DNA from: Centroberyx gerrardi
Lineage: Eukaryota > Chordata > Actinopteri > Beryciformes > Berycidae
NCBI RefSeq assembly: GCF_048128805.1
Contig: NC_135998.1
Span: 21,531,156 to 21,595,155, forward strand
Direction: 5' to 3'
DNA: 64,000 nucleotides
Below are positions 13,388 through 25,098 of the stretch, piece after piece; the stretch's first letter is position 1; every line of letters begins with the position of its first letter. Below the pieces are notes generated by a model, which was not told where the DNA came from, did no database searches, and saw only the letters and a list, made by a program, of their open reading frames with translations. The position numbers and the translations under genes are program-made.

Positions 13388-16300
13388 TCAGCTGAGGATA
13401 CCTCCTCTCATGTGTCCGCTGTCAGTTAGCCCGTGCTCAATGAGCTTGATGTCCTCCAAGTCATCTTTGATGACGCTGATCAGGTGACTTAGACCCTCCT
13501 GCTGCTGTTTCAAATGCTGAAGGTGAGAGGAGAGGAAAAACAACAGTTTTATTTTCCTTTAACCAGCTAGTCGCAAAAATCTTTTTCCAGACAAGACTTG
13601 GCCTAGAAAGCAACAACACATCAACACAAAGTAGACAAACACAAACAGAGGTGTGAAGTGAGGTGTGAAGTACATGTGTATGGATTACAAGTCACAGTCA
13701 TAAAATGCGCAATTAAGATGCACTGTGTAGATGCCCTGTCTCTCACTTGTTTGATTTCTCTGAGAAGGTCTGCGTCAACACTGTAGCGTTCCTCTGATCT
13801 CACCGCCCCAAAGTGGTTCTGCATCCGGATTTGGGACATCAGTTCATTCAACCGACCCTGGTAAATAAGAGAACACACATAATGTAAAACTTCCAATAAT
13901 GACCAGGTCTCAAAGAGTGGCTCTGACAATAGCTGGGGAGTGTTGTGTCTATAAATAAAGGCCAGACCCTAATGAAAGCTGGGTAAAAAAAACATAAGGC
14001 AGAATTACCAGAAAGGAGTCTAAATTCATACAACATTTATAGCCTAAATGATCATTACAATTACCAAAATATAACAAAATATATAACCAAAAAGTGCCAA
14101 TGCATGTAGTGGATCATGTTGATGTTTCTTGTTGCCATGGACACAGGTACTGGTGCAAAATTCTTGAAATTCATTACTCAAACATAACTTGACTGCTTAG
14201 ATCGCTATGCAGCATTGCTCCTATTTGTTAGTCAATAGGTGACAGAGCTTTTTTTTTTGGCTTTGGCAGTTTTTGTTTCATTCCGTTTTGATGCATTGCA
14301 CGACTGATGACCAGCATGTTAATAATGAATCATATTTTTTGATAAAGTAGTAAATTCTTTTGCGTGATTATTTCAGCCAGATATTCCTCATTATTATCAA
14401 CATCATCATCAATAGTAGTATTAATGGTGGTAGTAGTAGCAGTATCTGACATCAGTTGCCTATACCAGTAATATGTTTTGTAAAAATCTGAGCAGCACAA
14501 TTATTTACGGAATACCAGTAAACTATCACTTTTAAGCATACCGGGTACTTTGGACCTACCAAAGGAAATAATGGCTCGTCTCTATTTACCTCAACAACAG
14601 AGAGTCTTTATTAAAGTTTTGCAGTATGTCAAACATGCAAAGCAAACATGCAAAGCAAACATACAAGCAGCTTTGCCAGTAGGGCTCTGCAGTTACTTGT
14701 TGATAATCATGTAGCGCAATTTTAGTTTCCACAACTGAAAATTCCCCTCATATCAAGACTAATAACCATGCTTAATAAGTGATAAAAAAAAAATAGCAAG
14801 CAAAATAATCAGGATTATCATTCTAGCCATAATTGGGCAGTCGTAATTGCTATAGATGAGATACACACAGACAAACACACACACCTTGAACTGCGTGGGG
14901 GCATTGAGCTCAGACTGAATGGTGTCCACCTGCACCCTGAGGTGCTCCTCATCCACCTGGATAGCATAACCACTTTTCCTCTGGATCTCTTGCTTGATCA
15001 GCACCTGGCAGGAAAGTAGGGAAGGAGGAGAGGAGATAAATATGAGAAAGAGTAGTAAGCAAGAAATGGTGACACTACCATGGCAGTTCATTTTCTACAA
15101 ACAGTCATGCTGTGAGAAGTGCCCAGGTGGAACTCATTATAGGGCTTGTCACTGCTCTTGGAGTAAACTCTGCAGAAACACTGAAGCCAATTGGAGAACC
15201 AGAATCCTGTGGCATGGCGAGGCAGCTACCTGTAACACCCTGTGAGAGAGGTCCATCAGCTTCCTCTTGTACTGGGCAATCTTGGCCACTGTGGTCGCCT
15301 GGTTCTTCTGTAGTTCACTAATGTCATTGGAGATAATCTGGGTGTGTAAAAGAGAGAAACAAGGAAAACATTTAGACCTTTTTTTTTTTTTTAGTAATTC
15401 TCCACTTGTTGCCAGTTAGATATAGAATTCATTTTATTGATCACATTTAAAGGACTGCTAGATCTAGCATTCATCTAGGTCACTGCAGATGTCTTAGTTC
15501 CCTATGAGCCAGAGCACAGCTTGAGATCCTTGGGGCGCCTCCAACTGTCCAACAGCCTAAACTCAAGACAATTGTGCTTTTGTAATCAGAGCCCCAAAAC
15601 TTAGGAACCTACGCTAGCAAATTCAAACACACTTTAATAGGCTTGTTTTTCTGTATATATTATTGATCTTGCCCACCTTTAATCTTATTTTATCTCATCA
15701 CTGAAGGAATAGTTCACCCAAAAATGAAAACTTTGTCACCATCTACTCACCCTCATGTCAGTTGAAACACCGGTGAAGTTTATATGCCCACACAACTGCT
15801 GGCACAGGTTGTTGTTAAACATAAATGGCCGGGTCCTGGTTCTTTAAATATTATAAATATTGGACTTTTGGATCCACATTGCAATTTGGCTTCAGAACAC
15901 TTGGGTTATGCTGCACAAGCTGTTTGGAGTAATTTTATGGCCACTTCTGTTGTTTAGGAGAACGCTGACACAAAGCTACAACGCGATGTATGTAATGCTG
16001 ACATACAAACTTCACTTGTGTTTCGACTGACATGAGGGTGAGTAGATAATGACGTTTTTGGGTGAACTATTCCTTTAAGTATTTTACCATTACCAGTGGT
16101 AACACAAGCAGAGAGTAACTGATGCTAAATTACTGTAATATCAAAAGTTGGGCTGTTAATTGCAATAATCTTTTTCACTGTCAGCAGCCTGTTGGAAGTT
16201 AGCACACTGTGCAATGAATTGACATCTCACATCTTGACATTACAAAAATCAGTTGATATTCTGAAGGCAATACGCTCATGTCCAGTCAGTGCTGTCCTTT

Positions 16301-19300
16301 TTTTTTACATAATTAGAGAACAAAGACCAGTGGCAACAGAGAGCAACATTATCACTTACATCCACTCTGGTCTGGTGCTGTTTGGTCATCTGATCCTGGA
16401 TCTTCAGTCTGCGAAGCAGCTCCTTAAAACCCACCATGGGCACTGGGATTAATCTGGAGTAAAGACATTGAATAAACTGTTGTGAGGACATGCCCAACCA
16501 TGGAAAGCCTTCAAAAAACATTTCCTAGTTAACTTACTTCTCAGGGTCAGGGTTGTCCACCTTGGCCTGCTCCCAAATTATTGGGTCCACACCTGGCAAA
16601 GAGATGCAATCTCCTGAGTTATCATTCATGGTAATTTCATCACAAACAATTTGTTGAATGTAGAGAGATGGTGTCACAAACGCACACACATGCATACAAG
16701 CACATGTTTACCTGCAGGGGCATTTTGCAGCAGCTGTTTGAGCTGCGCTGGAGAAAGCTCTGTGCGTGTGACGGACATGATCACTCCAAGTTGTGCGAGT
16801 TGGACCTTGATGTTGGCCTGCTCCACATACCCGAAGAGCGTGCTCGCAGGGATCCGCTTGGACGTGCCATTAGGAGAACGCTCCACCACATAAATGATCA
16901 CCTCTGTCCTGAGTGTGGGAAGATATAAAGAGATGAAGAGATGCAGACACCTTAAAAAAACGTACATTAGCTGGACCTTTTTTCAAATCTTGATGTAAAT
17001 TCGTTTTTCTTTTCCCCTCAAAAATGCAAGATTCCATACTACACACATATATTTCCATATGTCCATTTAGGTTCTTTGGCAGCTTAAATTATATGTTGCC
17101 ATCTTTTTAAAAAGATGATAAACATAATGAAACATTCATCTGTGTAGCTGTGGCATATGACATGTTATAGAAACTTACTGGTCGTTGGGCAGGGCTTTGA
17201 CGCCCTCTACATTGACAGTGAGCATCTGGTTGCTACCCAGGACCTTGTGGATCGACTCGACCAGGTGCTGCTGCTGAGCTCGCACATCAGCCTCCTTCTT
17301 GTTGAGGGCCAAGACCACTAAACCATCCTCATCCTTACTCACAGGGACGCAGCTATAGCCCACTGCCTAGGAGACACAAGACACAGACGAATCAATCACA
17401 TCTTCCTCAGTGACACAAATAAGAAAGAACTACCCACCACTTGTATAGGCTCTGTTCAAACACACCTGGTATCTATTGCCCCAAATCAGGAGTTCTAATT
17501 ACTGGAGCAGGAAATACATCATAGGACATACAAGCATTAGGTGTGAAACACCAAATACTACCAATGCAAGGTAAAACAATGGTATACAATCCACATCTTA
17601 GTCAGAAAAACATCCTCAAGAATTACCATCTATGAGTAAATAACCATTAAAGAAAACATTTAAAAAAAAAACATTGGAGACCTAGTTCCTCATTCAACCC
17701 ATAGGGCTGTTTTCAAATAGTAAACACATTTTTTGGTGTATGTTTTACGACATACAATGACAAATGCACCGACCAACACTTCAAACCACGTTACTGAGCC
17801 ATCTCCCATTACCTTGAACCTGCAGAAGGGATTCTCCTGGGTGAAGTCGACAGGTGGGGTGTTGTTGCTGTAGTAGCCCTTGCCGGTGCCCCAATAAGCC
17901 TGCAGTTGGTTCCATTTGGCTAGAATGGAATCACGCTCATCTCCTAACAGGGTGGGAGCTGACAGAGCGGTGACCTGCTGGTACAGCTGGGTGGGCTGGG
18001 TCTGACCCTGCTGCTGGGCCTGCTGGCCGAACAAGCCTCCTGGGAGCGGGAAGGAGAGAAATTGTGTTGAGACATTTAAGAAGTCGGTCTTTCTCTAAAA
18101 ATGTTGTTGCCTATGGATTTTGGGGGAAAACTAAGCACCTGAGTGATTACGTTACACATTACACCATTAAGCAGGTAGTCAATAATATACAACACTATGC
18201 TTGAGAGTAATATTTCCAACTTTACACGTTACAACTGCATGGTCTTAAATCCCTGCTTACGCTGCACATTGGTGATTGTTGATGTTATTTATACGATGTA
18301 CTATGGCTGCCTTGTGCCATCAATCGCATAATATCCTAGTCTTCATGTGGAAACAGGCTCCATTGTTTGTCAATAGGGTCTCTCACCTTGCTGCTGAGTT
18401 GGCTGGATACTGAAGCCTCCAAACCCACCCAGACTGGTTGCTCCTAATCCAGTTCCAAATCCTGAGGTCCCAGTGGCAGCCCCAGCGCCAAGCCCAGTGG
18501 AAAAACCAAACCCTTTGTTCTGTGTGTTACCAAACAGGCCTCCTAAAACAGAGGAATATGCCAGCACAGTGAGAAATGGCAACTATTTTAAGCCCATTGA
18601 ATATCAGTAAGTCTGTCAGGAGGCTGACTGCAGGAATGAAAGGAAGGCAATACATTATGGTAGAGTGAGTGAGACATCTAGTGGCAGCTATGTGTAGCCG
18701 TTTCAATACAAACATGAATGTGGGACAGAACACAAGCACATACTGTGGAGAGTATGGTGTGCAGAAGGCTGATAGCAACATCAGTGTTTTGGTTACATGG
18801 GGTCTCAGTCAGCCAGCATGAGCTGAGCAGACTGAAGCCCAGGTCAATGTCCAGAGGTCCTGACCCGGGCTGCATCTATCAATTATTTTGATACGTTTTT
18901 GATAAGAGTATTCTATCCAACATTCTGACAATTAATGAAGAAGTCAGAATGAAAAAAACCTTGATTTAAAAAAATAAAAAAGGTGGCTACAGCCCTCCCC
19001 TTTAAACCTCTGTATTTTGCTACACTATAAAATAAGCTTTATGGGCTGTGCATCATAAATAGAAAATAAGAAAGAAGGAGAAAAAAAGCAGCTGCACTCC
19101 TGACCTGCGGTGTTGGCGGGAGCAGCGAAGCTGAACGTGGACCCGGGTGCAGCAGCAGATGTTGTTGTCGTCCCAAAGCCACCAAAAGCACCTGAGAAAC
19201 AAAGCCCATCATGACAGAGGAAACAAAGGAGGGCACAGATGGAGAGGTGCAGACAGATATATGGAGGAAGGACAAAGGAATCACATGGCTGACTGTGGCT

Positions 19301-21312
19301 GAAATCAAAGAGCAAGAGAAATCTCATGAATTAGCTTTCTAGATCATACAAAGGAACCAAAAACTACATTTAATTTCAATCTAGTATCATTCTATTTTCT
19401 TGCAATAAAGATGACAATGTATGGGACTTGTAAGATACCAAATGAGATGAATGTAGGTACAAAACATATTTTAACATTTTGCCTCCTCATGCAAATGGGA
19501 ACAACAGTGTGTGATGTTTTATGAAAAACAAATCAAGATGTGAGATGGAAGAAAAAGCGCTGTACCACATAGACGTGAAAAATGTAGGATGAAAAACATG
19601 TTTATACACACAGACTGTACTGATTAACCAATCAAAAAGGTCATCTACCTGTGCTAGCCAGGCTATTACCAAAATTGAAAACAGTGCCAGTGGTGGTTGC
19701 TGTACCAAAGCACCCCACATTAAAGCTGACTGCTGCTGTGTTGGCATTTAAGCCAAACCCCCCAAAACTAAACCCACCAGCCGTGGTGTTCCCGGCTCCC
19801 AGCCCCCCAAATCCTGCAGCCAGTGGAGGCAGGCAGCGAGAAAGAGAGAGTGACATGGAGGAGTTAGACGATAGAAAGAACAGTCCTAGAATGACTTAAG
19901 CTATTGCAAGTCTTTAAGTGCCTTTAAAAAAAAGTCAGAACCAATCAGGAATAATACAAAAGGTGACATCTATGCTCTGTTGACAGTGTGCGTCTTACCA
20001 GTGGTGGTGGAGCCAAAACCAAATCCTGTGGTTGCTGCAGCTGTGGTGGTAGGCGCCCCAAAACCAGGGGCAGTGACAGCTACAACACAGGAAAAAGTAG
20101 ACACAAAACATGCAATCAGTAAAAATGCCACCCAATTCCAGTAGAAACATTTCAGTGCCACACCGAGGACAATTATGAATAGTCTAGATGATGTTTTGCT
20201 GCACTTGACTTTGTCTGAGTGAGTAAAAGAAGAAAGCAGTCATTTCAAATGGGGAAAGCCAGTGTCAGTCCTATTCATGATGCGGTTTACATGGCCTGAG
20301 ACACCAAATGGTATATTATTCCTCTGAAAACGCATTCATAACAGTCTTGCACTCTCTTGCCTTTCTGAATCATGATCACTGCTGAAAGATTTTTTTTTCC
20401 TTTTCACTGAATGTGACCCTTAAATTTTCTCAGCCAACAATCTGAATCACACCGATAGAAGAATCTGTTGAATTTACACACATTATGGTCAGAATTGCAT
20501 ACAAAAAAAAAAGACCACAAAAAAAAACAATAACCAATAGTCGAGCAGCTTTGATTAAATGAATGGGTGAGGAGAGGATATGCTTTGAATATGGAGCAGA
20601 GCAATGAACTTACTGCCGAATCCCGAGGAGGCAGTGGTGGTGGTGGCTGGGGTGCCAAAGCCAAATGCTGTTGATGCGGTGGTTTTGGCACCAAATGAAC
20701 CAAATGAAAATCCAGACGTGCCTTTACAATAAAATAAGAATGCTGTAAGTGTGGGATGCCATGCCATGGGTAAAGCAAATGAGGTACGAATGAAATACAC
20801 GCGTCTAAGAGCTGCTGTAACGTTATTAGCACCTAAGGTTAACGTTAAGCACACTGATTTATGTTAAATATTCATTAGCCAAGATAGCTAAGGAGGGACA
20901 CCGTGAAGATGCAGCGGTTAGGGAACTAACAGCCAATCTGTTTCAATGGCGCTAACGTTAAAACCAAGAGGAGTATCCGTTGTATAAATGCTTCACACAA
21001 ACAAACAAAGCCATGCAGCATTTCTGATAACGCTAAATGTCAGCTAGCAGGTCTCACTCCCATCTCCTGTTCCGGACCGGACCGAGTCCAAGGAGCGGAC
21101 CGCATTTCTGACTGCTAACGGTAAGTTAGCATGGTAACATTAGCAACCAGTTGTCTTTTCCGTTCGCCGTTGCTGTATACACGCCAAAGCACTTTGAAAC
21201 ATATGTACGTGACATATGTACATTTATAGTCTCAGTAAAATGCGGGTACATTAAATAGAATTCCCATACTTGCCGCAGGATTGCTCGCGGCACCGCCAAA
21301 ATTGAACGCCAT
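13388..21312 (-). CDS. nup54: Nucleoporin Nup54 (15 exons, 622 aa)
   Basis: Exons in transcript order: 21312-21270, 20721-20614, 20079-19999, 19813-19649, 19191-19105, 18542-18387, 18039-17813, 17366-17179, 16908-16712, 16592-16538, 16453-16360, 15337-15230, 15004-14885, 13857-13747, 13516-13388. All are GT-AG and in phase. The start MAFNFG matches vertebrate Nup54. Residues 1 to about 230 form an FG/GLFG domain with repeated phase-1 exons. Next come the conserved alpha/beta region (about 235-435, including SAPTLLGDERD and YVVERSPNGTS) and the coiled-coil region (about 436-622) that pairs with Nup62 and Nup58 in the central-channel complex. The protein ends GGILS, like human GGVFS. Human Nup54 is 507 aa; the excess is mostly exons 2-4 (354 nt, FG-rich), which have no counterpart in the human protein I recall. 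The C-terminal two thirds is very strongly conserved. Confidence 0.95.
15490..15700 (+). mobile_element. LINE (Rex1-like) 3' fragment
   Basis: This intron segment of nup54 shares recognisable sequence with the LINE copy at 39711-39900: both contain tagttccctatgagccagag-type sequence followed by agcttgagatcc, in the same orientation. It is short, stop-ridden and abuts the MITE at 15704. Confidence 0.6.
15704..16075. mobile_element. MITE, family A copy 1 (AGGAATAGTTCACCC termini)
   Basis: Inverted termini begin AGGAATAGTTCACCCAAAAA and end with the reverse complement. The subterminal parts (ctactcaccctcatg and catgagggtgagtag) also pair, giving long terminal inverted repeats around a core of about 230 bp with no coding potential. 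The same family recurs at 55282-55679, and a broken copy lies near 57417-57897. It lies in nup54 intron 11. Confidence 0.85.
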
Positions 21313-21321
21313 GTTGACTGT

Positions 21322-21330
21322 CCCCCGGAA
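21322..21330. promoter_or_regulatory. Possible ETS-type site next to the nup54 start codon
   Basis: A CCCGGAAA core lies 10-18 bp upstream of the nup54 ATG, in the narrow strip between the start codon and the LINE tail. ETS sites are common in housekeeping promoters. No functional evidence is available. Confidence 0.25.
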
Positions 21331-21363
21331 ACAGTGAACTCTTCTTCTTCGTCTTGTTGTAGT

Positions 21364-24300
21364 CAGTGAACTCTTCTTCTTCTTCTTTTCATTTATGGGC
21401 GGTTGACAAACAACTTAAGGGTGCATTACCGCCACCCATTGATCTGGAGTGTGGACTAAGGATTTACATTACCTCTAATAATAATAATAAGAATAATAAC
21501 AAGAATAATAGAGAAAATACTTTAATTGGATTCATTAGCCCTGTTACTCTTAAATCCTTTAATAAATAATGGTCTTATTTATGACAGTCTAATAAAACAG
21601 GATCAACTGTTTCTTCCTCACCACAATAATCATGTCTCCCACTAATATGTTTTCCAATCAAGAAAAGTGTAGCCTACTATTCAGCCCAGAATGACCAATC
21701 CTTAATCTTGTAATGACAGTGTCCTCTTTCCTATTAGTGCTCTAGAGTGAGTATGCCAAATTATTGATTAATTTGGAATACTTTCTTCATTCCATTAATT
21801 TTGTTATGTATTTTTAATCTGTTCTTTAATCACCCTTTTGCTCCTGTTTTGTTAATCTTGATGTCGATCTGAATGTTATCTCTCTTATAGCCAGGATCTG
21901 GTGTCCATATACATTTAATGCATATAGACCCATCTAATAAATTCTGAACAATGACTGCAACATTTCAAATAATAAATCTTCTCTATCACTACAGAGTTGA
22001 ATAATTGTAAACTCATTAACACTGCACAAGACTCTGATCTATAACCACCACATCTGGTCTCACCCCTTCTATTCATTGCGAGGTAATAACCACTGCCATC
22101 AGTTCACAGGACAATATAGAGCATCAGTTAAACTATTTGCATATTTAACTTTAAATTCAGAAGTTACTACTGCTGCTGATGCTCTATACCAGTCTTATGA
22201 TGTTTAGAACCATCTGTATAAATCTGTAAAAAAAAAAAAAGTGTTCTCACAATTTTCCTCACATGAATCTCTCACCAACTTTTATCAATACACAGGATAT
22301 GATGTTAATATCCCTTGTGCCATAATCCGAGGTGGGCATTTATATAGAGGCCCAATTGAGAGTTTAACAGAATGATATACTACCATACCAGTGACAACCA
22401 TAGAAAACATCAGACTACACCTTCATAAATCTACAGCACCAAAAGACAGGCAGCAACATTCACCAGCTACCTGCTCTATAGCTTCAGGGTGACTGAGTGT
22501 AGTCAAGTCATTGGGGTTATCAAGTAGGTTAAGGTCTATTATTTTCTGTGGTAATAACCAGGGAGGTAGAGCATCAGTAGGAGAAAACCTCCTGTCCTAT
22601 CCAGTACTCCAAACCCACCCAAAGCTCTTGTTTGGCCTTCTTTCATGTTCCCACGACTAAGTACTACGGTTTTTCAGTAGGATGATTATTGTTATGTCCT
22701 TGTAAATTAACCCAATATATATTCATTAATTGTTGTCTCCTAAGCTAATGGCATTTCCTCTTGTTGTTGTTGTTGAGCTGGAACAGATGTCGTTTTTTTT
22801 TTTTTAAAAAGCCCCACAGAAATTCCTGAGTGCTTGTGCTTGGATTAAATCCAACTTTCCCAACAAGGTTTTTTGATGCCGACCTACAGTATATGCTACA
22901 CACCCATAATCCAGAGCTGATTCTATAAAACCAATGCATATAGATTTCAAAGCAGCCCTATCTGCTCCCCACTCCTTCCCTGCTGAACACCTCATAACAT
23001 TTAAAACCTTTTTAATGTGTGTAAGACTTTATATGTTTACTCAAAGTGAGCTGAGCATCAAACCAAACCCCTGAAAATGTAAGAGGATTCTACTCTTTCC
23101 AGTTCTCTACCAAATAAATAGAACTTGACTTCTTCCCACTTTTCTTCTGTGAAAAGAAGTATTTTTTTCCCCTCTCAACAGAACATTTAAATCCCCATTC
23201 CAAAGATCACTGTCCAATTCTTTTAATTGCTTCTTGCAACTTCTTAACAATATAGTTCACATTTCTGCCTCTTTTCCACAGCGGCCCGTCGTCTGCAAGC
23301 AAAGATCCAGCTACATCCTGCTTAACTTTAGAATAAACACCAACAATCAATATTGAAAACAACAACCGACTAATTACACAACAAAACCAAAAATACATTT
23401 CACAAAACAACTTAACAAAACCGAAAACAAAACATTTCAAAAAACAAATTAACAAAACTGAAGTGCTTTCTTCTCCAGTGCTTTTGGCTTCTTTAATGGT
23501 CTTCTTAACTGCTGCTTGCAATCTTTCATATTCAATTAAATGCTGAAAATTGTGCTTCACTACTTTGGTACACTTTTCATTCCACCATGACACAAACCTC
23601 TGCCTTTTCTTACCAGCTTTCCTTACAATTGCCTGATTTGCAGCCCCTGCTGCTTTCACCTTTTCATTAAATATATCTATATCCTGCTCTCTGTTCATGT
23701 CTCCTAGACATTTTTCACTTATATCTTGTGATTTAGTCCAATCTGCTTTTCCAATATCCACTTTTCTAACATACCTTTTGAAATCACAGCACTCTCAATG
23801 CCAACTTGACATAAAATGGGATAATGGTCACTTCCCACACCGTCCAAGAATACTTGACTGTGATACTAGTGTCACATCTAAGCTTCACCGAGTACCTGTA
23901 CTAAAATTAACGCTAGTAGTGCTTCCATCATTTAACCACACAAGTCCCAAGGTGTCTATAAGATCCTCCACTATTCATTTCTATCATTCCTGTCCTCTCC
24001 CACAGAGTGCTATGGCCATTAAAATCCCCACACCAACTCATGCTTCTATCTTGCCTCTCTATTGCTTCCAAAGTTTCTACTTCCAACCTCTGACATGGAT
24101 CATAGAAATTCACAATAATAAAATGACCATCTCTTAACCAAACCTCAACAATTACTTTTCCTGCCTCTCTATAAAGAATACCTCGTGTCACAAAGCACAT
24201 CCTCCTCATTACCGCTTTACACACATATCCTTTAATAACTAAGTGTGGTTTAAACCATGTTTCCTCACGACATATTACATCCGGAAAGGAAATCCTTTGT

Positions 24301-24430
24301 ATTCTGGGCCATTAGATATCAAACTCCTGGCGTCCCACAGAAAGATTGGCAAGATTACAATTAATTCCCACAACATAAGTCCTACTCTTCCTGTACATGT
24401 ATCCCGGATATTCCTTGAACATTAAGATAT
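21364..24430 (-). mobile_element. Dead I/Nimb-like LINE, internally deleted
   Basis: Minus-strand reading near 24300 gives the start of an endonuclease domain (ARSLISNGPE, then GDFNGHSTLW around 24010). Next come a WWNEKCTKVV block (about 23590) and a C-terminal ALDYGC...QAQALRN block (about 22850), an order typical of I/Nimb-type elements. The reverse-transcriptase core that should lie between the last two blocks is largely missing. AT-rich foreign-looking sequence sits at about 23330-23470. The 3' end (21364-21440) carries the fish LINE tail around gcattaccgccacc and a GAA-repeat tail. Many stops show it is inactive. The clade name is by motif style. Confidence 0.75.
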
Positions 24431-24670
24431 TTTGTTGCACTCGTCACAATTATTTAAATGTTCTTAGAAATAGGACAGAAAGTAGACCAAGTAGTAGGAG
24501 GCCTAGTATTGGCATTTTTCTTTAATTAGCAATATTGCAAGGGTGTGGATTCAAACTGTTGCCGCGTCTCCCTCATAAGGAAATGCAAATGGTGTGATGA
24601 TCCTCTTACAACTAAGAGAAAGGCCTAAGCCTAAATGAGGAAAGCAAGGCACACATTAATTGAAACTTCT

Positions 24671-24676
24671 TTTATT
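24671..24676 (-). terminator. scarb2: Candidate distal polyadenylation signal of scarb2
   Basis: AATAAA read on the minus strand, about 2.46 kb after the scarb2 stop codon and just before the LINE begins. A nearer AATAAA is at 25170-25175. Which one is used cannot be told from sequence. Confidence 0.35.
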
Positions 24677-25053
24677 TTGTGTACATAGTAGAAACAGTAT
24701 TACAATCAACATTCCCAAACAAGCCAGCAGTTATAAGAATATGTAGACAGGGAAGGATTGAGTTGGGCTGTAGTGAAGTGAAGCTTGCAGTCCAGACCCA
24801 ATTCAAGGAAAAGAATCATTTATTAGCAATACAGAGAATTTCAGCGTTTCGGCATCACATGTAATAAAAGTATGGCACAAAATAAGCTAGTTTTTACAAA
24901 CAGCCCACGGTGCTGCTATATCCATATGTTGTGGTTTTGGTTTTACATCAGCCTAATAAAATCATTTTCTATTCCACCTTAACCGCTACATTAATATTGT
25001 CTAATACTGTGGTTGCTGCAACAAAATGTTTTGTCTATTATTTACTGATTGAT

Positions 25054-25098
25054 GTATTCATTCATTCATTCATTCATTCACTCACTCACTCACTCACT
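25054..25098. repeat. (TTCA)n/(CTCA)n tetranucleotide repeat
   Basis: Tandem ATTC units pass into CACT units over about 45 bp, inside the probable scarb2 3' UTR. Confidence 0.85.
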
